Below are positions 36,221 to 43,719 of a stretch of 43,719 nt of DNA, in pieces. The stretch covers positions 31,266 through 74,984 of the forward strand of contig PBGO01000020.1 of the NCBI GenBank assembly GCA_002719095.1, read 5' to 3'. Each line of letters opens with the position of its first letter. Position 1 is the stretch's first letter. Source of the stretch: Fidelibacterota bacterium. Lineage in GTDB: Bacteria > Fidelibacterota > Marinisomatia > SCGC-AAA003-L08 > D37C17. The translations under genes were made by a program, and so were the position numbers. The notes below the pieces were generated by a model. The model did no database searches and was not told the origin of the DNA. It saw nothing but the letters and a program-made list of their open reading frames with translations.

Positions 36221-37555
36221 TTGATGATTTATAAATCACTTAAAACACAGATTAGCCAATTATTAAAGGACTCAAATAAAGAGTTTCTTAAAATTCAAAT
36301 TTCTTATTCAGGAGGAATGGATAGCTCCTGCTTGCTTGATATTTTGTACAGAATGAAAAATCAGATAAACATTCAAATTTTTATATCTTACGTGAATTAT
36401 AATACAAGTAGTTATTCAAGTATTGTTCAAAATTATATGCAAAAATCATTTCCTCAAAAAAATACTTTCATAAAATCTGTAAAAAACTGTAAAAATAAAA
36501 ATTTTGAGTCTAATGCAAGAAAAATTAGATATAATTTTCTAGAAAAAATTAGAAAGCAAGAAAATATAGATTATACTTTTACAGCACATCATTTTGATGA
36601 TCAATTTGAAACAATTTTAATGAAGTTCATTGATGGAAGTGATGAAATTACCAAGCAGGGGGTAAGAAAAAAGTATGACAAAATTTACAGGCCATTTCTG
36701 TTTATTAAAAAAACAGAAATTAAAAAATATTGCTCAAAACATAATGTCATATACTTTAAAGATCCAACGAATGAAAATATTAAATTTCGTAGAAATAAAA
36801 TTAGAAAAATTTTAGTTCCACAAATAAAAAATGATACTTTCTTGACAAAAAAAATAAACAGTATTAACCATAGAAGTTTGAAAAATATAAAATATCAAAA
36901 AAAAGAAGTAATAGAATTAATCAACAGGTTAGATGTTGAAAAAAGGTTTGGGCATGTATTATTATATCTAAAAACCGTTGATGTTGAAGACAAACCAACT
37001 GTATTTTTAAAAATTTTATTCAAAGAGATATTAAATAAATTTTATAAAAGTAATAATTTATTTAAGAGTGAATCATTTTGGATTTCATTAATCAAATTTC
37101 TAGAGAGTAGTAAAGTAGGGAGTATTTTTAACTTGAATAATGAAATCAATTTATCTAAGGACAGGACCTGCATCATAATTTATAAAAAAGCGTTTAATTC
37201 AATTAAAATAGAAAATAGAATAAAATTGCAATCTGAGAATATTTTAATAAATGGGAAGCTCACCAGTCAAAAAAAACATTCAAAACAAGCTAAACATAAT
37301 GAATTTATTATTAGTAAAAAAAATTTTGATGAAGGTGTCTACGCGAGAACGTGGAAGAACGGGGATAAAGTGTTTTTATCAAAAGGTTCAAAAAAAGTTA
37401 GTGATTTGTTCACAGATTTTAAACTTCCACGTGTTAAAAAAAAATCGTATCTTATTTTGGAGAACAATTGCGGAGAAATAATTTGGATTCCTGGAATTTA
37501 TAAAAGAATTTATCCAGAATCAATCGACAACTATAAAATTGTTTATAAAGAATAG
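36221..37555 (+). CDS. tilS: tRNA(Ile)-lysidine synthase
   Basis: TilS converts C34 of the CAU-anticodon tRNA-Ile to lysidine so that it reads AUA. The PP-loop SYSGGMDSSCLLD (ATP binding, about 29-40) and the downstream TAHHFDDQFETILMKFIDG define the family. The C-terminal domain (about 370-444, VYARTWKNGDKV, KKVSDLFTDFKLPRVKK) is the TilS_C substrate domain. The length of 444 is typical. The Lys and Asn content is very high, even for this genome. It starts 8 bases after the GAPDH-like stop and precedes hpt and ftsH, a gene order widely conserved in bacteria. Confidence 0.92.
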   Translation: MMIYKSLKTQISQLLKDSNKEFLKIQISYSGGMDSSCLLDILYRMKNQINIQIFISYVNYNTSSYSSIVQNYMQKSFPQKNTFIKSVKNCKNKNFESNARKIRYNFLEKIRKQENIDYTFTAHHFDDQFETILMKFIDGSDEITKQGVRKKYDKIYRPFLFIKKTEIKKYCSKHNVIYFKDPTNENIKFRRNKIRKILVPQIKNDTFLTKKINSINHRSLKNIKYQKKEVIELINRLDVEKRFGHVLLYLKTVDVEDKPTVFLKILFKEILNKFYKSNNLFKSESFWISLIKFLESSKVGSIFNLNNEINLSKDRTCIIIYKKAFNSIKIENRIKLQSENILINGKLTSQKKHSKQAKHNEFIISKKNFDEGVYARTWKNGDKVFLSKGSKKVSDLFTDFKLPRVKKKSYLILENNCGEIIWIPGIYKRIYPESIDNYKIVYKE

Positions 37556-37605
37556 AATAAAAAACGTGCAATACGTGTAAATAATCACTAAATTAAATAT
37601 ATAAT

Positions 37606-38130
37606 ATGATTACAAAACTTATAGACAGCAATTTAATACAAAAAAAGATTCTAGAATTATCAACTATTTTAAACAATAATTTCAAGGAGAAATTAGTAAT
37701 CTTAGGAGTCATGAATGGTTCTTACTATTTCATGAAAGACCTAATTGGCAAATTGGATGTTGACTACCGTTATGATTTTGTTTTCTGTAGTTCATACTAT
37801 GGCACGACGCAATCCTCAGGTAGTGTAGATTTTCTTTACCCAAGAAAAGAAGATATTAAAGGCAAGAACGTTGTTGTTCTAGAAGATATTGTAGATTCTG
37901 GTGAAACTCTTCTTTCTCTCAAGGATAATCTCTCAGTTTATAAACCTCTGTCATTATCTTTTTGCTCTATGATTGTGAGAGAATCATGCATTCTTAATGA
38001 AAGTTTATTTTGGACAGGATTCAAAATAAAAAATGAATTTGTTGTTGGTTATGGTTTAGATTATGATGGTGACTACAGAAATCTAGTCGATATTTACGAA
38101 CTTAAAAATCAAAGAGAAAATGAAAAATAA
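37606..38130 (+). CDS. hpt: Hypoxanthine-guanine phosphoribosyltransferase
   Basis: This purine salvage enzyme forms IMP or GMP from PRPP and the free base. The PRPP-binding loop VVVLEDIVDSGETLLSL is clear, with the upstream VILGVMNGSYYFMKDL and the Ser-Ser-Tyr-Tyr-Gly segment SSYYGTTQSSG of the flexible loop. The length of 174 is normal. It starts 50 bases after tilS with no Shine-Dalgarno (AATATAATATG) and overlaps ftsH by 11 bases. The tilS-hpt-ftsH order is ancestral. Confidence 0.92.
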   Translation: MITKLIDSNLIQKKILELSTILNNNFKEKLVILGVMNGSYYFMKDLIGKLDVDYRYDFVFCSSYYGTTQSSGSVDFLYPRKEDIKGKNVVVLEDIVDSGETLLSLKDNLSVYKPLSLSFCSMIVRESCILNESLFWTGFKIKNEFVVGYGLDYDGDYRNLVDIYELKNQRENEK

Positions 38131-40015
38131 TAATAATACTTTTAACAATAAAAATAATATGCTTTTGTGGTTTCTTCTCGTTATAGTTGGAATTGCAGGC
38201 TTGAGAATGCTTGTTGAGCAATCCTCTTCACAACATTATGTTTATAATGAATTTACCAAAAATGTTCTTCAAAGACAGCAGGTTCGCGATTTAAAGTGTT
38301 TGGGGGATAAGGGAAGCTTTTTAGATTGCACCGGAATTACTACAGATGGTAGATTCTTTACGACAACATTACCTAAAGAGCTTGACTCTAACCAAGAAAG
38401 ACTAATTAAGGGCAAACTTGAGTACGATTATCCTGGTGTGAGTTTTTTAGGAGTTGTGCTGCAGTTTGCACCTTGGTTGTTAATAATTGGCTTTTGGATA
38501 TTCCTTATGAAAAGAATGCAAGGTGGAGCAGGAGGTCAGAGTGGTATATTCAATTTTGCTAAAAGTAAAGCTAGAATTATTTCATCAGAAAATCCCCTCA
38601 CGACCTTCAAAAGTGTCGCTGGCTGCGATGAAGCAAAGCTAGAGCTTCAAGAAATTGTTGGTTTTCTGAAAAATCCTAAAAAGTATCATACTATTGGAGC
38701 AAAAATACCAAAAGGGGCTTTATTGTTAGGATCTCCTGGTACAGGCAAAACACTTCTTGCTAAGGCTGTATCAGGCGAAGCAGGAGTGCCTTTCTTCTCT
38801 ATTAGTGGTGCTGAATTTGTTGAAATGTTTGTTGGTATTGGTGCTAGCAGAGTAAGAGATTTGTTCAATCAAGCTAAGAAAAGCTCTCCAAGTATTATTT
38901 TTATTGATGAAATAGATGCCGTCGGTAGACATCGTGGTGCTGGTTTAGGTGGTGGTCACGACGAACGAGAGCAAACATTGAATCAAATTCTTGTTGAAAT
39001 GGATGGATTTGGAACCGATGATAATGTTATCTTAATAGCTGCTACAAACCGACCTGACGTACTTGATAAGGCACTCTTAAGACCGGGAAGATTTGATAGG
39101 CAAATTATGGTTGATGTTCCAGATTGTAAAGGTAGAGAAGCAATCCTTAAAATTCATAGTTCTAAAATTCCTTTAGACAAATCAGTAAACTTAAATATCT
39201 TAGCTAAATCTTCTCCTGGTTTAGTGGGAGCAGACTTAGAAAATCTTGTAAACGAAGCAGCTCTCCATGCAGCAAGAAAAAATAAGAAGAAAGTTTCGAT
39301 GTCCGACTTTGAGGAAGCTAAAGATAAAATAATGATGGGTGTTGAGCGAAAAAGCATGATTATGCCTGAAAAAGAAAGAGAAATAACTGCTTATCATGAA
39401 GCAGGACATGCTTTGGTTGCGTATTTTACTCCTGGTGCAGATCCTGTTCATAAAGTTACAATAATTCCTAGAGGAAGAGCGCTTGGCCTAACGGCACAAA
39501 TTCCTTCTGAAGACAAACATAATTATTCAAAAAACTATCTATTGGGTAGGTTGGATATTTTAATGGGAGGTAGATGTGCTGAAAAATTGATATTCAACGA
39601 TACTACTACTGGTGCCGGCAATGATATTTCAGTTGCAACAGATATCGCTAAAAACATGGTTACACAATGGGGAATGAGTGATAAAATTGGTCCATTACAT
39701 TTTAAAACTGGCTCTGATGAAGTATTTCTCGGCCGTGAAATATCTAATGGTCGGGACTTCAGTGATAAGTTATCAGCATCAATTGACAAAGAAGTTTCTG
39801 ACATTGTTAAGACAGCAGAAAATAATGCCGATAATATCCTAGCAAACAATATCAAATCTCTCCACGATGTCGCAAAGTCTCTTCTTGATCGAGAAACCAT
39901 AACTGGTGAAGAGATGTTAGAAATTATAACAAATGGCTCAGTTGAAGAGAAAAATTATTCTAAACCGAAAACTAAAGCCCCAAGAAGGTCGTCAGAAACA
40001 AAAGATAAAAAATAG
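38120..40015 (+). CDS. ftsH: ATP-dependent zinc metalloprotease FtsH
   Basis: FtsH is a membrane-bound hexameric AAA+ protease that degrades misfolded membrane proteins and short-lived regulators. Two N-terminal helices (about 13-30 and 110-130) flank a periplasmic loop. The AAA domain has Walker A GSPGTGKT (204-211), Walker [12 protein letters not shown] and the second region of homology [20 protein letters not shown]. The zinc site HEAGH is at 426-430. The C-terminus is a Lys-rich tail. The length of 631 is normal. It overlaps hpt by 11 bases and is followed by folP. Confidence 0.97.
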   Translation: MKNNNNTFNNKNNMLLWFLLVIVGIAGLRMLVEQSSSQHYVYNEFTKNVLQRQQVRDLKCLGDKGSFLDCTGITTDGRFFTTTLPKELDSNQERLIKGKLEYDYPGVSFLGVVLQFAPWLLIIGFWIFLMKRMQGGAGGQSGIFNFAKSKARIISSENPLTTFKSVAGCDEAKLELQEIVGFLKNPKKYHTIGAKIPKGALLLGSPGTGKTLLAKAVSGEAGVPFFSISGAEFVEMFVGIGASRVRDLFNQAKKSSPSIIFIDEIDAVGRHRGAGLGGGHDEREQTLNQILVEMDGFGTDDNVILIAATNRPDVLDKALLRPGRFDRQIMVDVPDCKGREAILKIHSSKIPLDKSVNLNILAKSSPGLVGADLENLVNEAALHAARKNKKKVSMSDFEEAKDKIMMGVERKSMIMPEKEREITAYHEAGHALVAYFTPGADPVHKVTIIPRGRALGLTAQIPSEDKHNYSKNYLLGRLDILMGGRCAEKLIFNDTTTGAGNDISVATDIAKNMVTQWGMSDKIGPLHFKTGSDEVFLGREISNGRDFSDKLSASIDKEVSDIVKTAENNADNILANNIKSLHDVAKSLLDRETITGEEMLEIITNGSVEEKNYSKPKTKAPRRSSETKDKK

Positions 40016-40020
40016 TACTT

Positions 40021-40818
40021 ATGGTCAATAAAAAGATTATGGGTATATTGAATCTTACTCCAGATTCTTTCTATGATGGTTTTCGCGATGAAACAATTAC
40101 TTCTTCTATTTTGAAGAAGAAGTTATGCAGTTTATCTTCTTGTGATATTATTGATGTTGGATGCGAATCTTCCCGACCAGGATCCGTCCCAGTTAGTTTA
40201 AAAGTTGAGAAGTCAAGATTATCTAAAATTATTCCAATGATAAAAAAAAATGATAAAATCACATTTTCTATTGATACATATAAGTACAAAATAGCAGATT
40301 ATGCTCTTAAAAATGGATTTAAAATTATAAATGATATTTATGCCGGACGTTTTGATAATAACAAAATGTTTGATGTTGCAGCCGATCATAGCTGTCCAAT
40401 CGTTTTAATGCACATGGTAGGAAATCCAAAAGATATGCAAAAGAAAATAGCCTATAAATCATTAATTGATGAAATAATGTTCTTTTTTGAAGAAAGAATT
40501 TTGACTGCAAAAAAACATGGAATTAGTGATGATAAAATCATTCTAGATCCAGGAATCGGCTTTGGAAAAAAAATCGAAGACAATTTTAAAATTTTATCTA
40601 ATATCGGAAAAATTAAATCGCTCGGTTATAAAGTTCTGATTGGCTTATCAAGAAAAAAATTTCTATCGTATGAAAATGATAGTCCTAAACAAAGATTATC
40701 CTCAACAATTAGTATGAATCAAATTGCTCTTCAGAATGGTGCAGATATCATTAGAGTTCACGACCCCCTGGACAATTTAAAAATGATAAATGTTTTAAAA
40801 CAGTATAGTAATTGTTAA
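40021..40818 (+). CDS. folP: Dihydropteroate synthase
   Basis: FolP condenses 4-aminobenzoate with dihydropterin diphosphate in folate synthesis and is the sulfonamide target. Markers are MGILNLTPDSFYDGFRD, DVGCESSRPGSVPV, FSIDTYKYKIADYALKNG, VLMHMVG, ILDPGIGFGKK and the C-terminal ADIIRVHDPL. The length of 265 is normal. It begins 5 bases after ftsH, with no strong Shine-Dalgarno, and forms part of the tilS-hpt-ftsH-folP run. Confidence 0.95.
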   Translation: MVNKKIMGILNLTPDSFYDGFRDETITSSILKKKLCSLSSCDIIDVGCESSRPGSVPVSLKVEKSRLSKIIPMIKKNDKITFSIDTYKYKIADYALKNGFKIINDIYAGRFDNNKMFDVAADHSCPIVLMHMVGNPKDMQKKIAYKSLIDEIMFFFEERILTAKKHGISDDKIILDPGIGFGKKIEDNFKILSNIGKIKSLGYKVLIGLSRKKFLSYENDSPKQRLSSTISMNQIALQNGADIIRVHDPLDNLKMINVLKQYSNC

Positions 40819-40843
40819 ACTTTCCTTTTATAAATTACGCCAA

Positions 40844-41938
40844 ATGGATATAAACGAATTCAAAGACAAGTCTAATAACGTAATTAATAGGTATCTTGAA
40901 TTAAAAAAATACGTAGCTTTAGATGGATTGAAATCTGATATTTCGAAATTAGAAAAAGATAGTCTTTCGGAAAAATTCTGGAATAATCCACAAATTGCTA
41001 AAAAAACTTTAAGAAATATTAGTTTATTAAAAAATAAAGTTGATTTAATTACAAAAATAAATTCGAAATATGAAGATTTACTCATATGTGTTGAAATTAT
41101 TACCTCAGAAGAAATTGAAAATGATTACATTGATATATTGACTACGTTTATATCAATGGTTGATGATTTTGAAATAAAAAATACATTAAATAGTAAAGAT
41201 GATTCAAAAGATGCTATAATTACTATTCATCCTGGAGCTGGAGGGACAGAATCACAAGATTGGGCAGAAATGTTATATAGAATGTATCAAAGATGGATTG
41301 ATCGAAAACATTTTAAGTCCCAAGTAATTGACTATCAACCTGGCGAAGAAGCTGGTATCAAAGATGTTAGTATTGAAGTTAGAGGAGAATTTGCCTATGG
41401 ATATTTAAAAGCTGAACATGGAGTCCATAGATTAGTTCGTATTTCTCCCTTTGATAGTAATGGTAAACGCCATACGTCATTTGCATCAATTTTTGTTTGT
41501 CCAATTATAGAAGAAGATGTAGAAGTAAATCTTAACGAAAAAGATATTAGAATTGATACTTATCGTGCTAGTGGTGCTGGAGGACAGCATGTTAACAAAA
41601 CAGATTCTGCCGTAAGGATTACACACATTCCTACAAACATAACTGTACAGTGTCAAAATCAACGTAGTCAGTTAAAAAATAAGAATACAGCTCTAAAAGT
41701 ATTAAAGTCGAAAATTTATAAGAAAACTCTTGATGAAAAGAACGAAGATTTAAAATCTTTAACAGAGACAAAAAAAGATATTTCTTGGGGAAGTCAAATT
41801 AGATCTTATGTATTTCACCCTTATAATTTAATAAAAGATCATAGAACCGAAATTCAGACATCTAATATTAATTCAGTTTTAGATGGCAATATTGATTTTT
41901 TTATTAGAAAATACTTGATAAAAAAAATGGAGAACTAA
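40844..41938 (+). CDS. prfB: Peptide chain release factor 2
   Basis: RF2 ends translation at UGA and UAA. The GGQ peptidyl-tRNA hydrolysis motif is at 246-248 in GAGGQHVNKTDSAVR. SPF in VRISPFDSNGK is the tripeptide that makes this RF2 rather than RF1. The N-terminal helical domain is typical. Many bacteria have an in-frame UGA near codon 26 that needs a programmed frameshift; here the frame is continuous across that region (gta gct tta gat), so no frameshift is used. The length of 364 matches. The lysS ATG follows its stop directly. No Shine-Dalgarno is evident. Confidence 0.95.
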   Translation: MDINEFKDKSNNVINRYLELKKYVALDGLKSDISKLEKDSLSEKFWNNPQIAKKTLRNISLLKNKVDLITKINSKYEDLLICVEIITSEEIENDYIDILTTFISMVDDFEIKNTLNSKDDSKDAIITIHPGAGGTESQDWAEMLYRMYQRWIDRKHFKSQVIDYQPGEEAGIKDVSIEVRGEFAYGYLKAEHGVHRLVRISPFDSNGKRHTSFASIFVCPIIEEDVEVNLNEKDIRIDTYRASGAGGQHVNKTDSAVRITHIPTNITVQCQNQRSQLKNKNTALKVLKSKIYKKTLDEKNEDLKSLTETKKDISWGSQIRSYVFHPYNLIKDHRTEIQTSNINSVLDGNIDFFIRKYLIKKMEN

Positions 41939-43441
41939 ATGAAAGATAATAGAAGTTTATCAGAAATTATTAAACATAGACTCGAAAAATTAGAAAAAAT
42001 AAATTCTTCTTCAATTAAATCCTTTAAATATAGTTTTAAAAATACAACAAATTCAGCTCAAATATTTAATAATAAGGATTCTTTTTCTAATGTAAATCTT
42101 TCAATATCTGGTAGGATTGTATCGCTCAGAAAAATGGGAAAAGCCTGTTTTGCTCATGTCCAAGATAATTCTGCAAAAATACAGGTATATATTAAGACTG
42201 ACCATTTACCTGAAAACGTTTATGATCACATAGTTAGGAACCTTGACATTGGAGATATTGTAGGCGTAGAAGGAAGAATATTCTACACAAAAACAAATGA
42301 ACTGACAATCGATGCTTGCGATCTAGACTTACTCGCTAAGAATATCAGACCACTTCCTAACATAAAGGAAAAAGATGGACAAACTTATTTTGCCTTTCAA
42401 AATAAAGAGTTACGTTATAGAAACAGACATTTAGATTTGATTACTAATCCAAGTGTAAAAAATATTTTTTTACAGAGAGCTAAAATTATTAAAAATGTAA
42501 GAAACTTTCTTGATGATTTAAATTATATAGAAGTAGAGACACCAGCTCTTCAACCAATTTATGGAGGTGCAAATGCTAAGCCTTTTACAACTTTTCATAA
42601 TACATTAAGCCAAAAACTTTATCTAAGAATTGCCAGTGAATTGTATCTCAAGAGACTTATTGTAGGCGGAATGAATAAAGTTTATGAAATTAGTAAAAAC
42701 TTCAGAAATGAAGGAATGGATAAAAGCCATAATCCTGAATTTACAATGCTTGAATTTTATGAATCTTACAGTGATGTAAATGATATGATGAAAATAACTG
42801 AACAACTCTTTAATGTTATTAAATCTAGTATGAAAAAAAATATCTTTAAATTCAATAATCATGAAATAGATTTCTCAAAAGCGTTTAAAGTAAGTTCAAT
42901 GAAAGACTTATTTATTGATAAAATAGGAGAAAATATTATTGAAGTTTCTGATGATCGTCTGGATCAAATTTCTAGTAGATTTGATATTGATATTAGTAAT
43001 TATAAAAATAGAGGCAAGATAATAGAAAAAATATTTTCTCAACTAATTGAACCTCATCTAATTCAACCAACTTTTGTAATTGATTATCCAATTGAAATAT
43101 CTCCACTAGCTAGAAAAAATAGAAAATATAATAACGGTAAATATGTTGAACGATTCGAGTTATTTATTGGAGGAATAGAGATTGCTAATGCATTTTCTGA
43201 GTTAAATGATCCATTTGAGCAAAGAAAGCGTTTATCAGAACAGCAAAATTTGGTAAAAAAAGGAGATGACGAAGCTCAGGTTATGGATGAAGATTTTATA
43301 AAAGTCCTAGAAACTGGCATGCCTCCAACAGGGGGTGTTGGTATTGGTGTTGATAGACTGGTAATGATTTTTACTGAGCAAGACTCTATAAAGGATGTAA
43401 TACTGTTTCCTTCAATGAGGCCAGAGCAAGATATTGATTAA
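41939..43441 (+). CDS. lysS: Lysyl-tRNA synthetase, class II
   Basis: LysS charges tRNA-Lys. It has an N-terminal OB anticodon-binding domain (about 55-155, with SISGRIVSLRKMGKACFAHV), class II motif 1 near VETPALQPIYGGANAKPF, motif 2 FRNEGMDKSHNPEFTMLEFYE and motif 3 GVGIGVDRLVMIF. The catalytic pocket looks intact, and 500 residues is normal. The ATG abuts the prfB stop with no gap. The lolC/E-like gene begins inside its last codons. Confidence 0.96.
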   Translation: MKDNRSLSEIIKHRLEKLEKINSSSIKSFKYSFKNTTNSAQIFNNKDSFSNVNLSISGRIVSLRKMGKACFAHVQDNSAKIQVYIKTDHLPENVYDHIVRNLDIGDIVGVEGRIFYTKTNELTIDACDLDLLAKNIRPLPNIKEKDGQTYFAFQNKELRYRNRHLDLITNPSVKNIFLQRAKIIKNVRNFLDDLNYIEVETPALQPIYGGANAKPFTTFHNTLSQKLYLRIASELYLKRLIVGGMNKVYEISKNFRNEGMDKSHNPEFTMLEFYESYSDVNDMMKITEQLFNVIKSSMKKNIFKFNNHEIDFSKAFKVSSMKDLFIDKIGENIIEVSDDRLDQISSRFDIDISNYKNRGKIIEKIFSQLIEPHLIQPTFVIDYPIEISPLARKNRKYNNGKYVERFELFIGGIEIANAFSELNDPFEQRKRLSEQQNLVKKGDDEAQVMDEDFIKVLETGMPPTGGVGIGVDRLVMIFTEQDSIKDVILFPSMRPEQDID

Positions 43442-43719
43442 ATTATTAGCAAAGCTTGCTTTTAGATTTATTTTTCATAAACACGAAGGCTTACTAAAGT
43501 TTGTATCAACATCTTTTAAATTATCAATTGTAATCTTAAGCTTAAGTATATTTTCGATTATAGTACTTAATTCCTTCTACTTAGGATACAAGTCTGAAGT
43601 TAAGTTGAAGTTGAAAAAATATCATTCAGATTTAGAAATTAAAACAATGAGCAAATCTACATTTGAAAAAATAATTAATCATGTAGAGACAAATTATTCA
43701 GAAAATTTTCAATTTGCGG
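43434..43719 (+). CDS. LolC/LolE-like ABC transporter permease, N-terminal part
   Basis: From TTG 43434, overlapping the lysS end by 8 bases, the frame stays open to the window edge (95 codons). The translation begins MIKLLAKLAFRFIFHKHEG, then a single membrane helix SIVILSLSIFSIIVLNSFYLGY, then a polar region (KLKLKKYHSDLEIK). A short amphipathic N-terminus, then one helix and a large extracytoplasmic domain, is how LolC/LolE-type FtsX permeases start, and prfB-lysS-lolE neighbours occur in other genomes. No ATG exists before the helix, so TTG (or another rare start) is required. The family call is tentative because the permease core is outside the window. Confidence 0.55.
   Translation, partial: MIKLLAKLAFRFIFHKHEGLLKFVSTSFKLSIVILSLSIFSIIVLNSFYLGYKSEVKLKLKKYHSDLEIKTMSKSTFEKIINHVETNYSENFQFA

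Noticed and set aside
39535-39900. 121-codon minus-strand ORF inside ftsH
   Set aside because: It is an antisense shadow of the FtsH protease domain, with no ribosome site or family resemblance.
1-43719. Mobile element, prophage, defence system or CRISPR array
   Set aside because: No transposase, integrase, phage protein, Cas protein or regularly spaced repeat was seen. Gene content is chromosomal housekeeping and energy metabolism throughout.

Overview
This is a 43.7 kb stretch of a very AT-rich, gene-dense bacterial chromosome. Almost every gene lies on the + strand in long runs of overlapping or nearly abutting reading frames. The exceptions are a small membrane protein with tRNA-Asp, proline dehydrogenase and NqrM. 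There is no insertion sequence, prophage or CRISPR array, and no stretch over about 300 bases lacks a gene. The longest gap, about 175 bases after aconitase, holds only a terminator that belongs to the tRNA on the other strand. The gene set (Na+-NQR, NhaD, fatty-acid oxidation, LolC/E-like export, a beta-barrel-like protein) suggests a Gram-negative marine heterotroph. A DUF3098-like small protein, weak or absent Shine-Dalgarno sites and an RF2 gene without frameshift fit the FCB superphylum, perhaps Marinimicrobia/SAR406. That placement is inference, not proof.

Region 1 (1-7 kb): the end of aconitase B; a minus-strand unit of a two-helix membrane protein running into tRNA-Asp; then mltG, a UvrD/PcrA helicase, a Fur-family regulator, an OB-fold protein and an unrecognised outer-membrane-like protein. 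Region 2 (7-9.7 kb): the thioredoxin pair trxA-trxB, then an orphan glutamine amidotransferase and a degenerate ABC-type ATPase. Region 3 (9.7-16.6 kb): a fatty-acid beta-oxidation operon (TetR regulator with a perfect operator at its own start, acyl-CoA dehydrogenase, thiolase, hydroxyacyl-CoA dehydrogenase/enoyl-CoA hydratase) facing a convergent proline dehydrogenase.

Region 4 (16.7-26.5 kb) concerns sodium and redox energetics: a flavin reductase, an acyl-CoA thioesterase overlapping nqrA, complete nqrABCDEF, the flavin transferase apbE, and an inverted nqrM that the ORF track missed, then the antiporter nhaD. NADH and reduced flavin from region 3 could feed this Na+ pump, and NhaD would exchange the gradient against protons.

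Region 5 (26.5-36.2 kb): an NrnA-like phosphoesterase, dCTP deaminase, ispH, pdxS-pdxT, dxs, a B12-dependent acyl-CoA mutase large subunit whose key residues match isobutyryl-CoA mutase, a YbdK/GCS2 ligase and an archaeal (type II) GAPDH-like oxidoreductase. Region 6 (36.2-43.7 kb) is housekeeping: tilS, hpt, ftsH, folP, prfB, lysS and the start of a LolC/E-like permease.

I see no clearly new defence or mobile system. The items most worth a second look are the mutase specificity, the ligase plus GAPDH-like pair, the amidotransferase plus degenerate ATPase pair, and the TetR operator design.
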